DNA of 35,310 bases from Desulfobacterales bacterium (GTDB lineage Bacteria; Desulfobacterota; Desulfobacteria; Desulfobacterales; JASJAZ01), in the NCBI GenBank assembly GCA_030066785.1, contig JASJAZ010000062.1, positions 1-35,310 on the forward strand, read 5' to 3'. A program made the translations under genes and the position numbers. Shown here piece after piece: positions 17,810 through 25,651 of the stretch. Under the pieces are notes generated by a model, which was not told the DNA's origin, did not search any database, and was given only the letters and a program-made list of their open reading frames with translations. Within the stretch, counting starts at the first letter, position 1; each line of letters begins with the position of its first letter.

Positions 17810-18505
17810 ATGGCAGCAAATGAACAAGAGGCAAACGAAATCGTCAGTCGGGATGAAATTTTGCAAGTCGAAAACCGGATTTTGCATCAGCTGATGGCAG
17901 CCAATACGGTTGAAGCGGTTGAAGCCTGCGTCAGTTACGCTCGGTTTTTGCGAATGTCAGGTTTAACTTCAGAAAATTATCCACTGTTTCTGAAAATGCT
18001 TGAGATCGAAAACCATTGGGTCTTGGATGCATTAATTGGAGAAAAAGATCCTTTTCTCTTGCTATCAACCATCCCGCCAAACAACTACCTTGTTTCCACG
18101 GCATTTAAATTAATGACCCGATGGCGCCCCGGAGGCATTTATCCTAAAACATTGGCGATTGTTCTTGGCGTACTTCAAAATGCTTATAGCTCACCGCGGG
18201 ATGGATACAGCATTTATTCACTAACCATTGCCGACATTGACAATCTAGGTAAGCACCTTGAGCAAGAAGTCGGGCAGGAAGAACCCAAAAACCGCTGTAT
18301 TTTGGACATTCTTGAAAAGATCGGCAGTTTAGAGGGGGTCCGCATTGATGAAAATATGGAGCAGGTTGCCCGCCAAGCATTAAAAATACGGACAAGTTTT
18401 TTTGACAACACTAAAATGCTTGAAGATGTGATTCCCCAGGTTCTAATAGTTAGAGGCGATTATCGTGCCGATGAATTACCACCCCAGCAACTTTATACTG
18501 ATTGA
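17810..18505 (+). CDS. Uncharacterised protein, first of a tandem paralogous pair
   Basis: 231 residues, soluble, predicted mostly helical, with no signal peptide or transmembrane segment. I do not recognise the family. The core at about residues 20-220 aligns along its whole length without large gaps to the product of the next gene. The best-kept block is PLFLKMLEIENHWV followed by LDALIGEKDPFLLLS; GGIYPK, LGVLQ, YSSP, GKHLE and EDVIPQVL blocks follow. The conserved HW, ALIGE and DPFLLLS segments suggest a structured core rather than a simple repeat. AAAGGA sits about nine bases before the ATG. It is followed by its paralogue after 33 bases, so the two are co-transcribed behind the long structured leader. 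Confidence 0.75.
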   Translation: MAANEQEANEIVSRDEILQVENRILHQLMAANTVEAVEACVSYARFLRMSGLTSENYPLFLKMLEIENHWVLDALIGEKDPFLLLSTIPPNNYLVSTAFKLMTRWRPGGIYPKTLAIVLGVLQNAYSSPRDGYSIYSLTIADIDNLGKHLEQEVGQEEPKNRCILDILEKIGSLEGVRIDENMEQVARQALKIRTSFFDNTKMLEDVIPQVLIVRGDYRADELPPQQLYTD

Positions 18506-18538
18506 TATTAACAGCCAAGAGCAAATGAGGAGGTAGCA

Positions 18539-19297
18539 ATGACTTACCCTGGATATAGTGTAAAATGGACCGATGAAGACATAACGGAAATTGAAAATCG
18601 ATTGTTGCAGGGCATTTTTCAATGCCGCACCACGGAAGCGGTTGAGGCCGCCGTTACCTACGCCCGCTTTTTAAGCACTGTAGGAATTACGCCCGAAAAT
18701 TGCCCTCTCTTTTTAAAAATGCTTGAAATCGAGAACCATTGGGTCATCGATGCGTTAATCGGCGAACGCGATCCATTTTTATTGCTTTCAGCAGTAAAGC
18801 CCAATGAATACATTGTTGGCCGTATTTTTGCTATGATGACCAAATGGCATAAAGGCGGCATTTATCCTAAAAACCTTTCGGTAATTCTGGGCGTTCTTCA
18901 ATCTGTCTACAGCAGCCCTAAAGAAGGCTATCGCATTTATCCTTTGACAATTGCCAATTTGAACGCCATGGGCAAGCATTTGGATAAAGAAAAAGGTCAA
19001 GATGATCCCCTGAACCGAATTATTTTAGAAATCTTGGATAAAATAACTGAATTGGAAGATAGCGGTAACCCGGATATGGAATTAGTGGCAATTCATGCCG
19101 CCAATATCCGCAATAGCTTTTTCGACATTCGCAAACGAATGGAAGATGTTATTCCGCCGGTGCTTATGGTAACCATGGATGAACGCAGCGAAATACCACC
19201 GCGCAAGCAAAAAAAAGTAACCGTGGATTTTACACCAGCCAAAGCGGCTGATAGCAAAACGACGCCTTCCAAAGCGACCAAAAAGAAAGTTGCATAG
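18539..19297 (+). CDS. Uncharacterised protein, second of a tandem paralogous pair, with basic tail
   Basis: 252 residues. It shares with the preceding gene product the blocks TEAVEA, YARFL, PLFLKMLEIENHWV, DALIGE, DPFLLLS, GGIYPK, LGVLQ, YSSP and EDVIPPVL; by eye, roughly half or more of the core positions are identical. It differs by a C-terminal extension of about 35 residues rich in Lys, Thr and Ala (PPRKQKKVTVDF, then PSKATKKKVA at the end), resembling the nucleic-acid-binding tails of some bacterial proteins, although function is not shown. The pair has diverged well beyond a recent copy event, so both are likely under selection and may form a heteromer (inference). GAGGAGG precedes the start. 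A terminator-like hairpin follows the stop. Confidence 0.75.
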   Translation: MTYPGYSVKWTDEDITEIENRLLQGIFQCRTTEAVEAAVTYARFLSTVGITPENCPLFLKMLEIENHWVIDALIGERDPFLLLSAVKPNEYIVGRIFAMMTKWHKGGIYPKNLSVILGVLQSVYSSPKEGYRIYPLTIANLNAMGKHLDKEKGQDDPLNRIILEILDKITELEDSGNPDMELVAIHAANIRNSFFDIRKRMEDVIPPVLMVTMDERSEIPPRKQKKVTVDFTPAKAADSKTTPSKATKKKVA

Positions 19298-19305
19298 GCA
19301 TACTA

Positions 19306-19328
19306 GCTGTAATTAACAGCCATTTTTT
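19306..19328 (+). terminator. Probable intrinsic terminator after the paralogous pair
   Basis: GCTGT and ACAGC form a 5-bp stem around a 5-base loop, followed two bases later by six Ts. The stem is short, so read-through into the next region is likely. Confidence 0.45.
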
Positions 19329-19334
19329 GAACGT

Positions 19335-19380
19335 AAGACTATTTTTACGCTGTCGGCTCGTCAGCGCTAAACATAGTCTT
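19335..19380 (+). ncRNA. Two-level stem-loop, candidate structured RNA or leader
   Basis: The outer arms AAGACTAT (19335-19342) and ATAGTCTT (19373-19380) are a perfect 8-bp match. Inside them CGCTG (19348-19352) and CAGCG (19362-19366) form a second stem with a 9-base loop, with an internal loop of 5 and 6 bases. It lies just upstream of the short reading frame with an ATA start. I do not recognise a known riboswitch or RNA family; it may be the leader of that gene. Confidence 0.35.
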
Positions 19381-19420
19381 TAGGCGGTTATGTACATATT
19401 GATAGTGAGGAGATTATTCA

Positions 19421-19636
19421 ATAGTTGCCTCTGGTCAGGATAAAACCAATCGCGACAGGACTCAGTTAAGAAACACTGGCGAAGCACTTTTTTCGTTCAA
19501 TCAGGAAGAAATGCAGCTTCTCATTAAAGCGTGCCGCAAGTATCGTACAACCATTCCCAGTTATATCGCTTCACGAAAATGGGAAGTTGATTTGGTTGAT
19601 TCGGTCATCGAAAAGCTGAACACGCAGATGAACTAG
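19421..19636 (+). CDS. Small uncharacterised protein, possible ATA start
   Basis: A 71-codon frame opens after a TGA at 19404-19406 and ends at TAG 19634-19636. AGGAG at 19408-19412 lies eight bases before ATA 19421, an ideal ribosome-binding distance, yet there is no ATG, GTG or TTG in frame there; the first in-frame ATG is at 19511, with no ribosome binding site. The encoded residues look like real protein: polar N-terminus (DKTNRDRTQLRNTGEALFSF), then helical NQEEMQLLIKACRKYRTTIP and SYIASRKWEVDLVDSVIEKL. Either ATA is a rare, weak start codon, as ATT is for infC, or an ATG was mutated. I do not recognise a family. It sits between the paralogous pair and the pseudo-receiver gene on the same strand. 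Confidence 0.45.
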   Translation: MVASGQDKTNRDRTQLRNTGEALFSFNQEEMQLLIKACRKYRTTIPSYIASRKWEVDLVDSVIEKLNTQMN

Positions 19637-19822
19637 TCCGTCTCGAAACAGCAGTTTTTGACATTCTGGTCAGAAGAGGCATAAAAATGATATCAATCTC
19701 CTTTTTTAGTTTTGTGAATGGAAATTACCTACTGCGATCATTTTTTCATTGATCCACTAAAAATGCCATCAAGTTGGTCTATGCGCAAATGGTGATTTTG
19801 CCATATTTATAAAGGAAGAGGA

Positions 19823-22159
19823 ATGTCAAATCGTTGCGTACTAATCATGGACGAAGATGAACGATTCGTTCAGTTCGTAACTAATTCAATGACTCCCTTT
19901 GGTTTTGATGTGCAATGCGTAGATCGCAACCCTGAAGGCATTCAACAGATCAAATCATTCAAACCTAATTTGATCCTTATTTCCGCCGAACAATCTGACA
20001 AATCCGGTTTATCACTGTGCTGCAAAACCAAAAAAGCAGTCGGCAAACGTGTTCCCGTAGTATTAACAACTGCAACCTTATCAAAAGATGAATTGGAGTT
20101 GCACTCGAAACAGCGTCTTCACGCGGATACTTATTTGTTCAAAGATAATTTGACACCGGAAATACTAGTGGCAAAAATCGGAAATCTTTTGCAATTGGAT
20201 CAGATGGATAATTTTGATGAAGTGATGGCGTCCATCCAAAATGTAAATCATATGGGCGAGACTGAGTTGAATCTCGGTGGCAAAAAAGATTCAGATCCTC
20301 CCTGGATGCAAGAATTACTAGCAGAGACCTCCTCCAAGGCCAAATTGAATAATACCAAAATTTCTGAACAGTCTTTTACCGCAGATGATTCTGATAATTA
20401 TATGACAGCAGATATACGTAAACGCCTTGTTGAACAAGAAAAAGAGATATCCTATTTACGTTACGAATTGAAAGAGGCCAAACGCGACGCCCGCAGTTCG
20501 CCTTTTTCGAGTGATTTTTTAAATATCCGCGAGGATGCAGCGCAAAAAGATAAGCAGATTGTTCATCTTTCCGAAAAGATTGCCGCAAGCCAACAAACCA
20601 ATATCGATAACGAAGAAAAGCTCCGTGAGTTAGCTGAACGCGTCAATACACTTCGTAAAGAAAGTGAAAAACTTCGCGAGAAAGAAAAAGACTTGACCAT
20701 TCGCCACGAAGTCGCCCAAACTGAATTGGTTAAATTAAACGCTTTATATGAAGATAAATGCAAAGAGTTTGACGATCATATCAATTCGTTTCAAACGCAA
20801 CTAAACGATGCAATCGCGGTAAAAGAAAAAGAATTTCAAAAAACGTTCGAAGAGCTTGAAGATAATTTGGAACTTGAAAACCAGCAAGCTTTAGAAGATT
20901 TGGAAGCCGAAATCAGAGACGAACTCACCAACGAACATAACGCGGTTTTAACAAACATTCGCGAAGCGAATGCTGAAGAGCTTGCCAAACAGAATAAAAT
21001 TTTTGAAGAGGCGCGGGAACATTTTGAATCCCTAATTTCTGATTTAGAAGCAGATCACCAGACTGAATTGAAAAATTATGACCAACAGGCTGCTGATCAA
21101 ACGGCGGATGCACTTAAAAAAGCTGAGTCTGATTTTCAAGTAGAATTAGATAAATTATCACAAGCACATGCTGCTGAAAGCAAACGTTTAAATAAAGAAA
21201 TTGAAGCGCTGCAGTCAGGTCAAAACGATCAGCTTGAAGCAGCCGAGGCCAAGCACCAAGTTAGGCTAGCAGAATATGAACAAGAATTGCGCAAAGAAAT
21301 AACAACCGTCCAACAACAAGCAGCCGAAGAAAAAGCCGAAGCGCTCAAAGACGCCCATGATGAATTTCAAGAAAAAATAAAAGAACTGGAAGAAAAGCAC
21401 GCTGCCATTTTTTTGGAAAAAGAAAGAAAGCTAGAAGTCGAATTAAATAAAGCGCAAAAACAATTAGATCTTGAAAAAGCAAACGCAACTACAACAGCAA
21501 AAGATCAACACAAAAAAGAGATAGATTCAATTTGCAAAAAGTATGAGAAGCGCACCGCGGAACTCACGGATAAACACAGCAAGGAAATCAGTCGACTGAC
21601 CCAATCACTTGAAAAAGAACGCCAGCAGAATGCCAACCGCATGCAGGCCCAGAAATCCAAACACCAAAAAGAAATAGAACAAAAAGATCAACAACTGGAA
21701 AACACCATCAAAAAAATTGAAAAGAAATTTATCAAAGCAAAAAACATTGCAGCAACTTCCGTCGAAGCACAATATAAACAGGAAACTGACACACTGCGCC
21801 AAAAACATGATGACCAGATTGCTGAGCTAACTGAAAAACACACGGTAGAAATCAAAAAGCTGCAAACAGAGCTTAAGCAAGCGCAAAAAACTGCTCAGGA
21901 CCAGCATACAAGGATTTCAACCGAACAGCATCAAAAAGAATTGCAGGAAATTGAACAAAAATTACAAAAGGAGACTAAAGACCTTACCTCAAAAATGGAA
22001 GGGATGCGCAAAGAAAAGAGTGCGGAAATAGAATCGATCAAACAGCGTGCCATTGATGAACTGCGCAAAGTCAAAGAAAAACTTATGAATGAAAAGAAAG
22101 CCCACGAAGCCACCCGCCATGAACTTGAATCCAAAATTGCCCAGTTTTTAAGCAAATAG
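19823..22159 (+). CDS. Pseudo-receiver domain plus very long coiled coil (FrzS/AglZ-like architecture)
   Basis: 778 residues. Residues 1-125 are a response-regulator receiver fold (VLIMDED at the start; LFKDNLTPEILVAKI near the end). The phospho-acceptor Asp is replaced by Ser54 in KPNLILISAEQ, although D10/E11, T83 and K107 equivalents remain, so phosphotransfer is unlikely. Residues ~185-775 are almost unbroken Glu/Lys/Gln-rich heptads, a coiled coil that could exceed 80 nm. This combination is known for FrzS and AglZ of Myxococcus, polar proteins that work with the GTPase MglA in motility. The homology of the coiled coil is not provable by eye because such sequences are compositionally alike. 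AGGAAGAGG precedes the ATG. The MglA-like gene lies 9 kb away on the other strand. A scaffold or polarity role is inferred. Confidence 0.8.
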   Translation: MSNRCVLIMDEDERFVQFVTNSMTPFGFDVQCVDRNPEGIQQIKSFKPNLILISAEQSDKSGLSLCCKTKKAVGKRVPVVLTTATLSKDELELHSKQRLHADTYLFKDNLTPEILVAKIGNLLQLDQMDNFDEVMASIQNVNHMGETELNLGGKKDSDPPWMQELLAETSSKAKLNNTKISEQSFTADDSDNYMTADIRKRLVEQEKEISYLRYELKEAKRDARSSPFSSDFLNIREDAAQKDKQIVHLSEKIAASQQTNIDNEEKLRELAERVNTLRKESEKLREKEKDLTIRHEVAQTELVKLNALYEDKCKEFDDHINSFQTQLNDAIAVKEKEFQKTFEELEDNLELENQQALEDLEAEIRDELTNEHNAVLTNIREANAEELAKQNKIFEEAREHFESLISDLEADHQTELKNYDQQAADQTADALKKAESDFQVELDKLSQAHAAESKRLNKEIEALQSGQNDQLEAAEAKHQVRLAEYEQELRKEITTVQQQAAEEKAEALKDAHDEFQEKIKELEEKHAAIFLEKERKLEVELNKAQKQLDLEKANATTTAKDQHKKEIDSICKKYEKRTAELTDKHSKEISRLTQSLEKERQQNANRMQAQKSKHQKEIEQKDQQLENTIKKIEKKFIKAKNIAATSVEAQYKQETDTLRQKHDDQIAELTEKHTVEIKKLQTELKQAQKTAQDQHTRISTEQHQKELQEIEQKLQKETKDLTSKMEGMRKEKSAEIESIKQRAIDELRKVKEKLMNEKKAHEATRHELESKIAQFLSK

Positions 22160-22239
22160 GTATAAGTAACTGTCATATTACTATCTGGTCTAACACCTTC
22201 TGGGGATTCTACCCCTGCCAAAAAAATCGATTTGCTTTC

Positions 22240-22719
22240 CTATTTTTGAATCGTGCTAATTTGCGTAATAGCCATTGCCGCAATGGCCTCATGGCTGCCG
22301 ATGGCCCCCAATCCTTCGGCAGTCGTGGCTTTGATATTCAGGCGATTCGATGCGAGAGCCAATATCTGAGACATCTTTTGGTGCATGGCCTCGCGATACG
22401 GCAAAAGTTTGGGGGCCTGGGCCAATATGGTAATATCAATATTTTCAATCGCGAAATTATTATTTAGCAGCAATTCATTAACTCGCCTTAGAAAAAAATC
22501 ACTGGAAATATCTTTATATTGGGCATCGGTATCCGGAAAGTGTGTGCCGATATCTCCCATACAAGCTGCGCCCAATAAAGCGTCACATAGCGCATGAATT
22601 ACCACATCGGCATCCGAATGACCCAACAACCCTTTTTCAAATGGTATTGTAATTCCCCCAAGAACCAGCTTGCGGCCGGCAACGAGTCGGTGAATATCGT
22701 ATCCCATTCCTACGCGCAT
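22240..22719 (-). CDS. ispF: 2-C-methyl-D-erythritol 2,4-cyclodiphosphate synthase
   Basis: Fifth step of the MEP isoprenoid pathway: cyclises CDP-ME 2-phosphate with release of CMP. 159 residues, the standard single-domain length. Motifs: RVGMGYDIHRL with metal-binding Asp and His, LGHSDADVVIHALCDALLGA with the second metal-binding His, DIGTHFPDTD, and the C-terminal ATTAEGLGAIGSHEAIAA. The gene stands alone; no ispD is next to it. It converges with the pseudo-receiver gene, with an 80-base gap. Confidence 0.95.
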   Translation of the reverse strand: MRVGMGYDIHRLVAGRKLVLGGITIPFEKGLLGHSDADVVIHALCDALLGAACMGDIGTHFPDTDAQYKDISSDFFLRRVNELLLNNNFAIENIDITILAQAPKLLPYREAMHQKMSQILALASNRLNIKATTAEGLGAIGSHEAIAAMAITQISTIQK

Positions 22720-23057
22720 ATGACGATCCCTTCATCTTAAAATTCACTTACGCTATCAGGCTCTCACCACTTATGACTCATACCATATCAGATCAAGGGG
22801 GTAAATCCAGTAACCACGACGCACTCTGTCAATCATTGTGAATATCGACAACCGTTTATGGTTGCGCATGATGACAAATGGCTAAGCATCATTGCATGCT
22901 ATCGATGATTACCAAAATCTGTTCGTAAACTTATACGGCGATGCTATATCATTTTTAAGCTGATTGCTAAACAGCACCGTCGTACCTGCAGTCGCATCAA
23001 ACTGGATCAAAGCCCTTGTTATTACTTCAAAAAAATAAAAATGTGTTCAATGATTAT
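22720..23057. other. Intergenic region upstream of ispF and the acyl-CoA synthetase
   Basis: About 340 bases between divergent genes. I see no reading frame, RNA or repeat that I can support; it must hold the ispF promoter. Confidence 0.4.
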
Positions 23058-23086
23058 TTGACTCCAAGTAACGTTACTGGTAGATT
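23058..23086 (+). promoter_or_regulatory. Promoter with a 12-bp palindrome in its spacer
   Basis: TTGACT (23058-23063) and TAGATT (23081-23086) are separated by exactly 17 bases. The spacer contains the perfect palindrome AGTAACGTTACT at 23067-23078. A dimeric regulator bound there would block RNA polymerase. The downstream gene is the ADP-forming acyl-CoA synthetase, starting about 85 bases later. Confidence 0.5.
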
Positions 23087-23171
23087 AAATTATGATTAGT
23101 TACAAATAGTTACCTTATTTTAAGCGTTTTATCGAATACGTGTTGTTCTACATAATTTTAACGTATCAACT

Positions 23172-25394
23172 GTGGCGGCCATTAACCGCATAACCGCGTG
23201 TTGCATGTCTCACAACCAATCGAAATATAAAGCTTTTCAATCTAATTTATCCGACTACGAATTGTTGAAATCTTACCGTTTGCCTTTGATTGCGGAATCA
23301 ATTTGTCTAACCAAGCAGGAAGTGCTTAATGCCGCATCAAAACTCGGATATCCCCTTGTACTGAAAGGTTTTGGTAGCACATTAGCTCACAAAACTGAAA
23401 AAAAACTGGTTCAGCTTAACCTTCAAAACAAAGATGCTGTTCGAGGCGCTTTTGCCCAAATTGCTAAGAAAGGGGGCACCCTACTTGAAGGCTTTAGCGT
23501 TCAGCCTTTTATCCACGCCAGTAGAGAGTTCGTCATGGGCATGTTTCGTGATCCGCAGTTTGGACCTGTTCTGATGTTTGGACTCGGTGGTATATTCACC
23601 GAAACATTATCCGACATAACATTTCGATTAGCTCCCATCACCCCTGATGAAGCCCTATCAATGATTAACAGCATCAATGCCAGCAGTTTACTGCGCGCAT
23701 TTAGAGGCATGCCGGCTGTGAAGATCGAAATGCTGATAGATGCCTTGGTAAAGCTTGCAGATTTAAGCATGGATCATCCCGACATATCTGAAATTGATTT
23801 AAATCCTGCATTGGTAACTACCAATGGGGCCGTGGTTATCGTTGATTATTTAATTGTTAGAAATAATAACACATTACAGTCTGCCCCGACCCCCAACCGT
23901 GAGCCGATCGACCCATATGTGCTGGGGACCATGTTTCACCCCCAATCAATTGCCTTTGTCGGTGCTTCCAGCCAGATGTTTAAGTGGGGACACATGTTAT
24001 TTGCCCTAACGGTCAGTGGGGGCTTTAGAGGCGATATCTTTTTAGTAAATCGAAAAGGGGGCAAAATCGCCGGTCGAACCGTTTACCGAACCATAGAAGA
24101 TATTCCCGCGGATGTGGATTTAGCCGTTGTTACCATTCCGGCGGCTGGCGTGATCGATTCCATTGCTTCAATGGCGGCCAAAGGCATCAAATACATGTTG
24201 TTGATCACATCGGGATTTAGTGAGACGGGTCCAAATGGTATTCAGTTGGAAAACGACCTAATTCAAAAGGCATTGCAGGCCGATATCTTGGTATTGGGTC
24301 CCAATACCATGGGAATTTGCAACCCGCACATACAGTTGTATTGCACGGGCAGTCATGTACGTCCCCGGGCCGGATCAACGGCGATGGTGTCCCAATCGGG
24401 AAATATGGGAACCCAGTTATTGGCATTTGCTGAACAACAAGGCATTGGAATTCGTGCATTCGCCGGCTCCGGTAATGAGGCCATGATCACCATCGAAGAT
24501 TATTTGGAGGCCTTTGAAAAAGATAAACGCACGCGTATCATTATGCTGTACATTGAAAGCATTAAAAACGGTAGGCGTTTTTTTGAAGCATCGCGCCGTA
24601 TCAGCAAGCAAAAACCGATTATATTGCTAAAAGGAGGTCAATCAGATGCTGGTAGCAAGGCTGCCGCCAGCCACACCGGAGCATTGACTTCCAATCGGCA
24701 AGTATTTAACGCTGTTTGCCGGCAAGCCGGTATCGTCCAGGTTAACCAACCGGTGGATCTGTTGGATTTAGCGGCCGCCTTTTCTTCTCTGCCGCTGCCC
24801 AACGGAAACCGTGTGGCGGTCATGACACTAGGTGGTGGCTGGGGGGTGGTTACGGCCGATTTATGTGAGCATTACGGTTTGAGTCTACCGACACTGTCAC
24901 AAACCATTATCCATAAATTTGATAGCAGTCTGCCATCATTTTGGAGTCGATCTAATCCAGTTGACATCGTCGGTGAGCAGGATCCTACCATCCCCATAAA
25001 GGTCATTGAAGCGCTAGTCAAATGGAACGGATGTGACGCTGTTATCAATTTAGGCATTTTAGGCCGTCGCTTGTTGCTGCAACGACTATCAGAGTCCGTG
25101 CGCGAGGCCGATACGACCATTACACCCGAATTTCTGGATTCAGTTCAGCAGGCCTTAATAGCATTTGATCAGCAATACATCCATCACATTGTTAAATTAA
25201 TGGAAAGATATCAGAAACCAATTTTAGGTGTTAGCCTGCTGACTGACGAGCAGGACAAAACCGTTTACAGGATTGGTGAAAGTTCGTATAAGGGCATTTT
25301 TTATCCGACCCCTGAGCGGGCCGTGCGCGCATTAGCTAAAATGGTTGAATATAAACAATTTATACACTCCAATCGAGGCCAAACACAGCAATGA
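23172..25394 (+). CDS. ADP-forming acyl-CoA synthetase (acetyl-CoA synthetase, NDP-forming), beta-alpha order
   Basis: 740 residues of the ATP-grasp/CoA-ligase superfamily, which interconverts acyl-CoA, ADP and phosphate with acid, CoA and ATP. Residues ~15-235 are the ATP-grasp (beta-type) domain (GYPLVLKGFGSTLAHKTE, GPVLMFGLGGIFTE, EIDLNPALV). Residues ~250-360 are the CoA-binding Rossmann domain (HPQSIAFVGASS). Residues ~370-630 are the succinyl-CoA-synthetase-like domain, with the phosphohistidine candidate H501 in AASHTGAL. Many single-chain homologues have the opposite, alpha-first order. The frame opens at GTG 23172; an ATG at 23205 (residue 12) is an alternative, and neither has a clear ribosome binding site. 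Its last four bases overlap the start of the next gene (ATGA). The acyl substrate cannot be told from sequence. Confidence 0.88.
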   Translation: MAAINRITACCMSHNQSKYKAFQSNLSDYELLKSYRLPLIAESICLTKQEVLNAASKLGYPLVLKGFGSTLAHKTEKKLVQLNLQNKDAVRGAFAQIAKKGGTLLEGFSVQPFIHASREFVMGMFRDPQFGPVLMFGLGGIFTETLSDITFRLAPITPDEALSMINSINASSLLRAFRGMPAVKIEMLIDALVKLADLSMDHPDISEIDLNPALVTTNGAVVIVDYLIVRNNNTLQSAPTPNREPIDPYVLGTMFHPQSIAFVGASSQMFKWGHMLFALTVSGGFRGDIFLVNRKGGKIAGRTVYRTIEDIPADVDLAVVTIPAAGVIDSIASMAAKGIKYMLLITSGFSETGPNGIQLENDLIQKALQADILVLGPNTMGICNPHIQLYCTGSHVRPRAGSTAMVSQSGNMGTQLLAFAEQQGIGIRAFAGSGNEAMITIEDYLEAFEKDKRTRIIMLYIESIKNGRRFFEASRRISKQKPIILLKGGQSDAGSKAAASHTGALTSNRQVFNAVCRQAGIVQVNQPVDLLDLAAAFSSLPLPNGNRVAVMTLGGGWGVVTADLCEHYGLSLPTLSQTIIHKFDSSLPSFWSRSNPVDIVGEQDPTIPIKVIEALVKWNGCDAVINLGILGRRLLLQRLSESVREADTTITPEFLDSVQQALIAFDQQYIHHIVKLMERYQKPILGVSLLTDEQDKTVYRIGESSYKGIFYPTPERAVRALAKMVEYKQFIHSNRGQTQQ

Positions 25395-25582
25395 AATATT
25401 TATTACGAAAAACACCGTTGAAACACCAATTCGATTTTGAAATTGGATACTTGGTGAAAAGCCCCTGCAAAAAATGCAAACAGCGCAAACAATTTCCACA
25501 ATGCATCGATAATTGCACAGCCCTGGACAAGATTCACGAATCACTGCTGGGAAGCATTTCGTGTTCAAATCGGAAACTTTAG
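25391..25582 (+). CDS. Tiny Cys-rich protein overlapping the acyl-CoA synthetase gene
   Basis: 63 residues. Five cysteines: C26-x2-C29, C38-x3-C42, and C58, within SPCKKCKQRKQFPQCIDNC. This could bind zinc or another metal. The start ATG shares the ATGA with the stop of the preceding gene, strong evidence of translational coupling and of a real gene despite its size. I do not recognise a named family. Its function is probably tied to the acyl-CoA synthetase. Confidence 0.6.
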   Translation: MKYLLRKTPLKHQFDFEIGYLVKSPCKKCKQRKQFPQCIDNCTALDKIHESLLGSISCSNRKL

Positions 25583-25651
25583 AAAACGATCAGATGCGCT
25601 GCTAAATTGAGCCTGGCCTGCTATCCCTAACGATAAATAACGGTTGATCCT

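Noticed and set aside
19687-19752. 21-codon frame with a fair Shine-Dalgarno upstream of the coiled-coil gene
   Set aside because: Too short and Phe/Ser-rich; nothing supports translation.
22202-22215. GGGG/CCCC hairpin as a terminator between the coiled-coil gene and ispF
   Set aside because: It has an A-run on the plus strand after the stem, and on the minus strand the T-run precedes the stem; neither direction gives a terminator.
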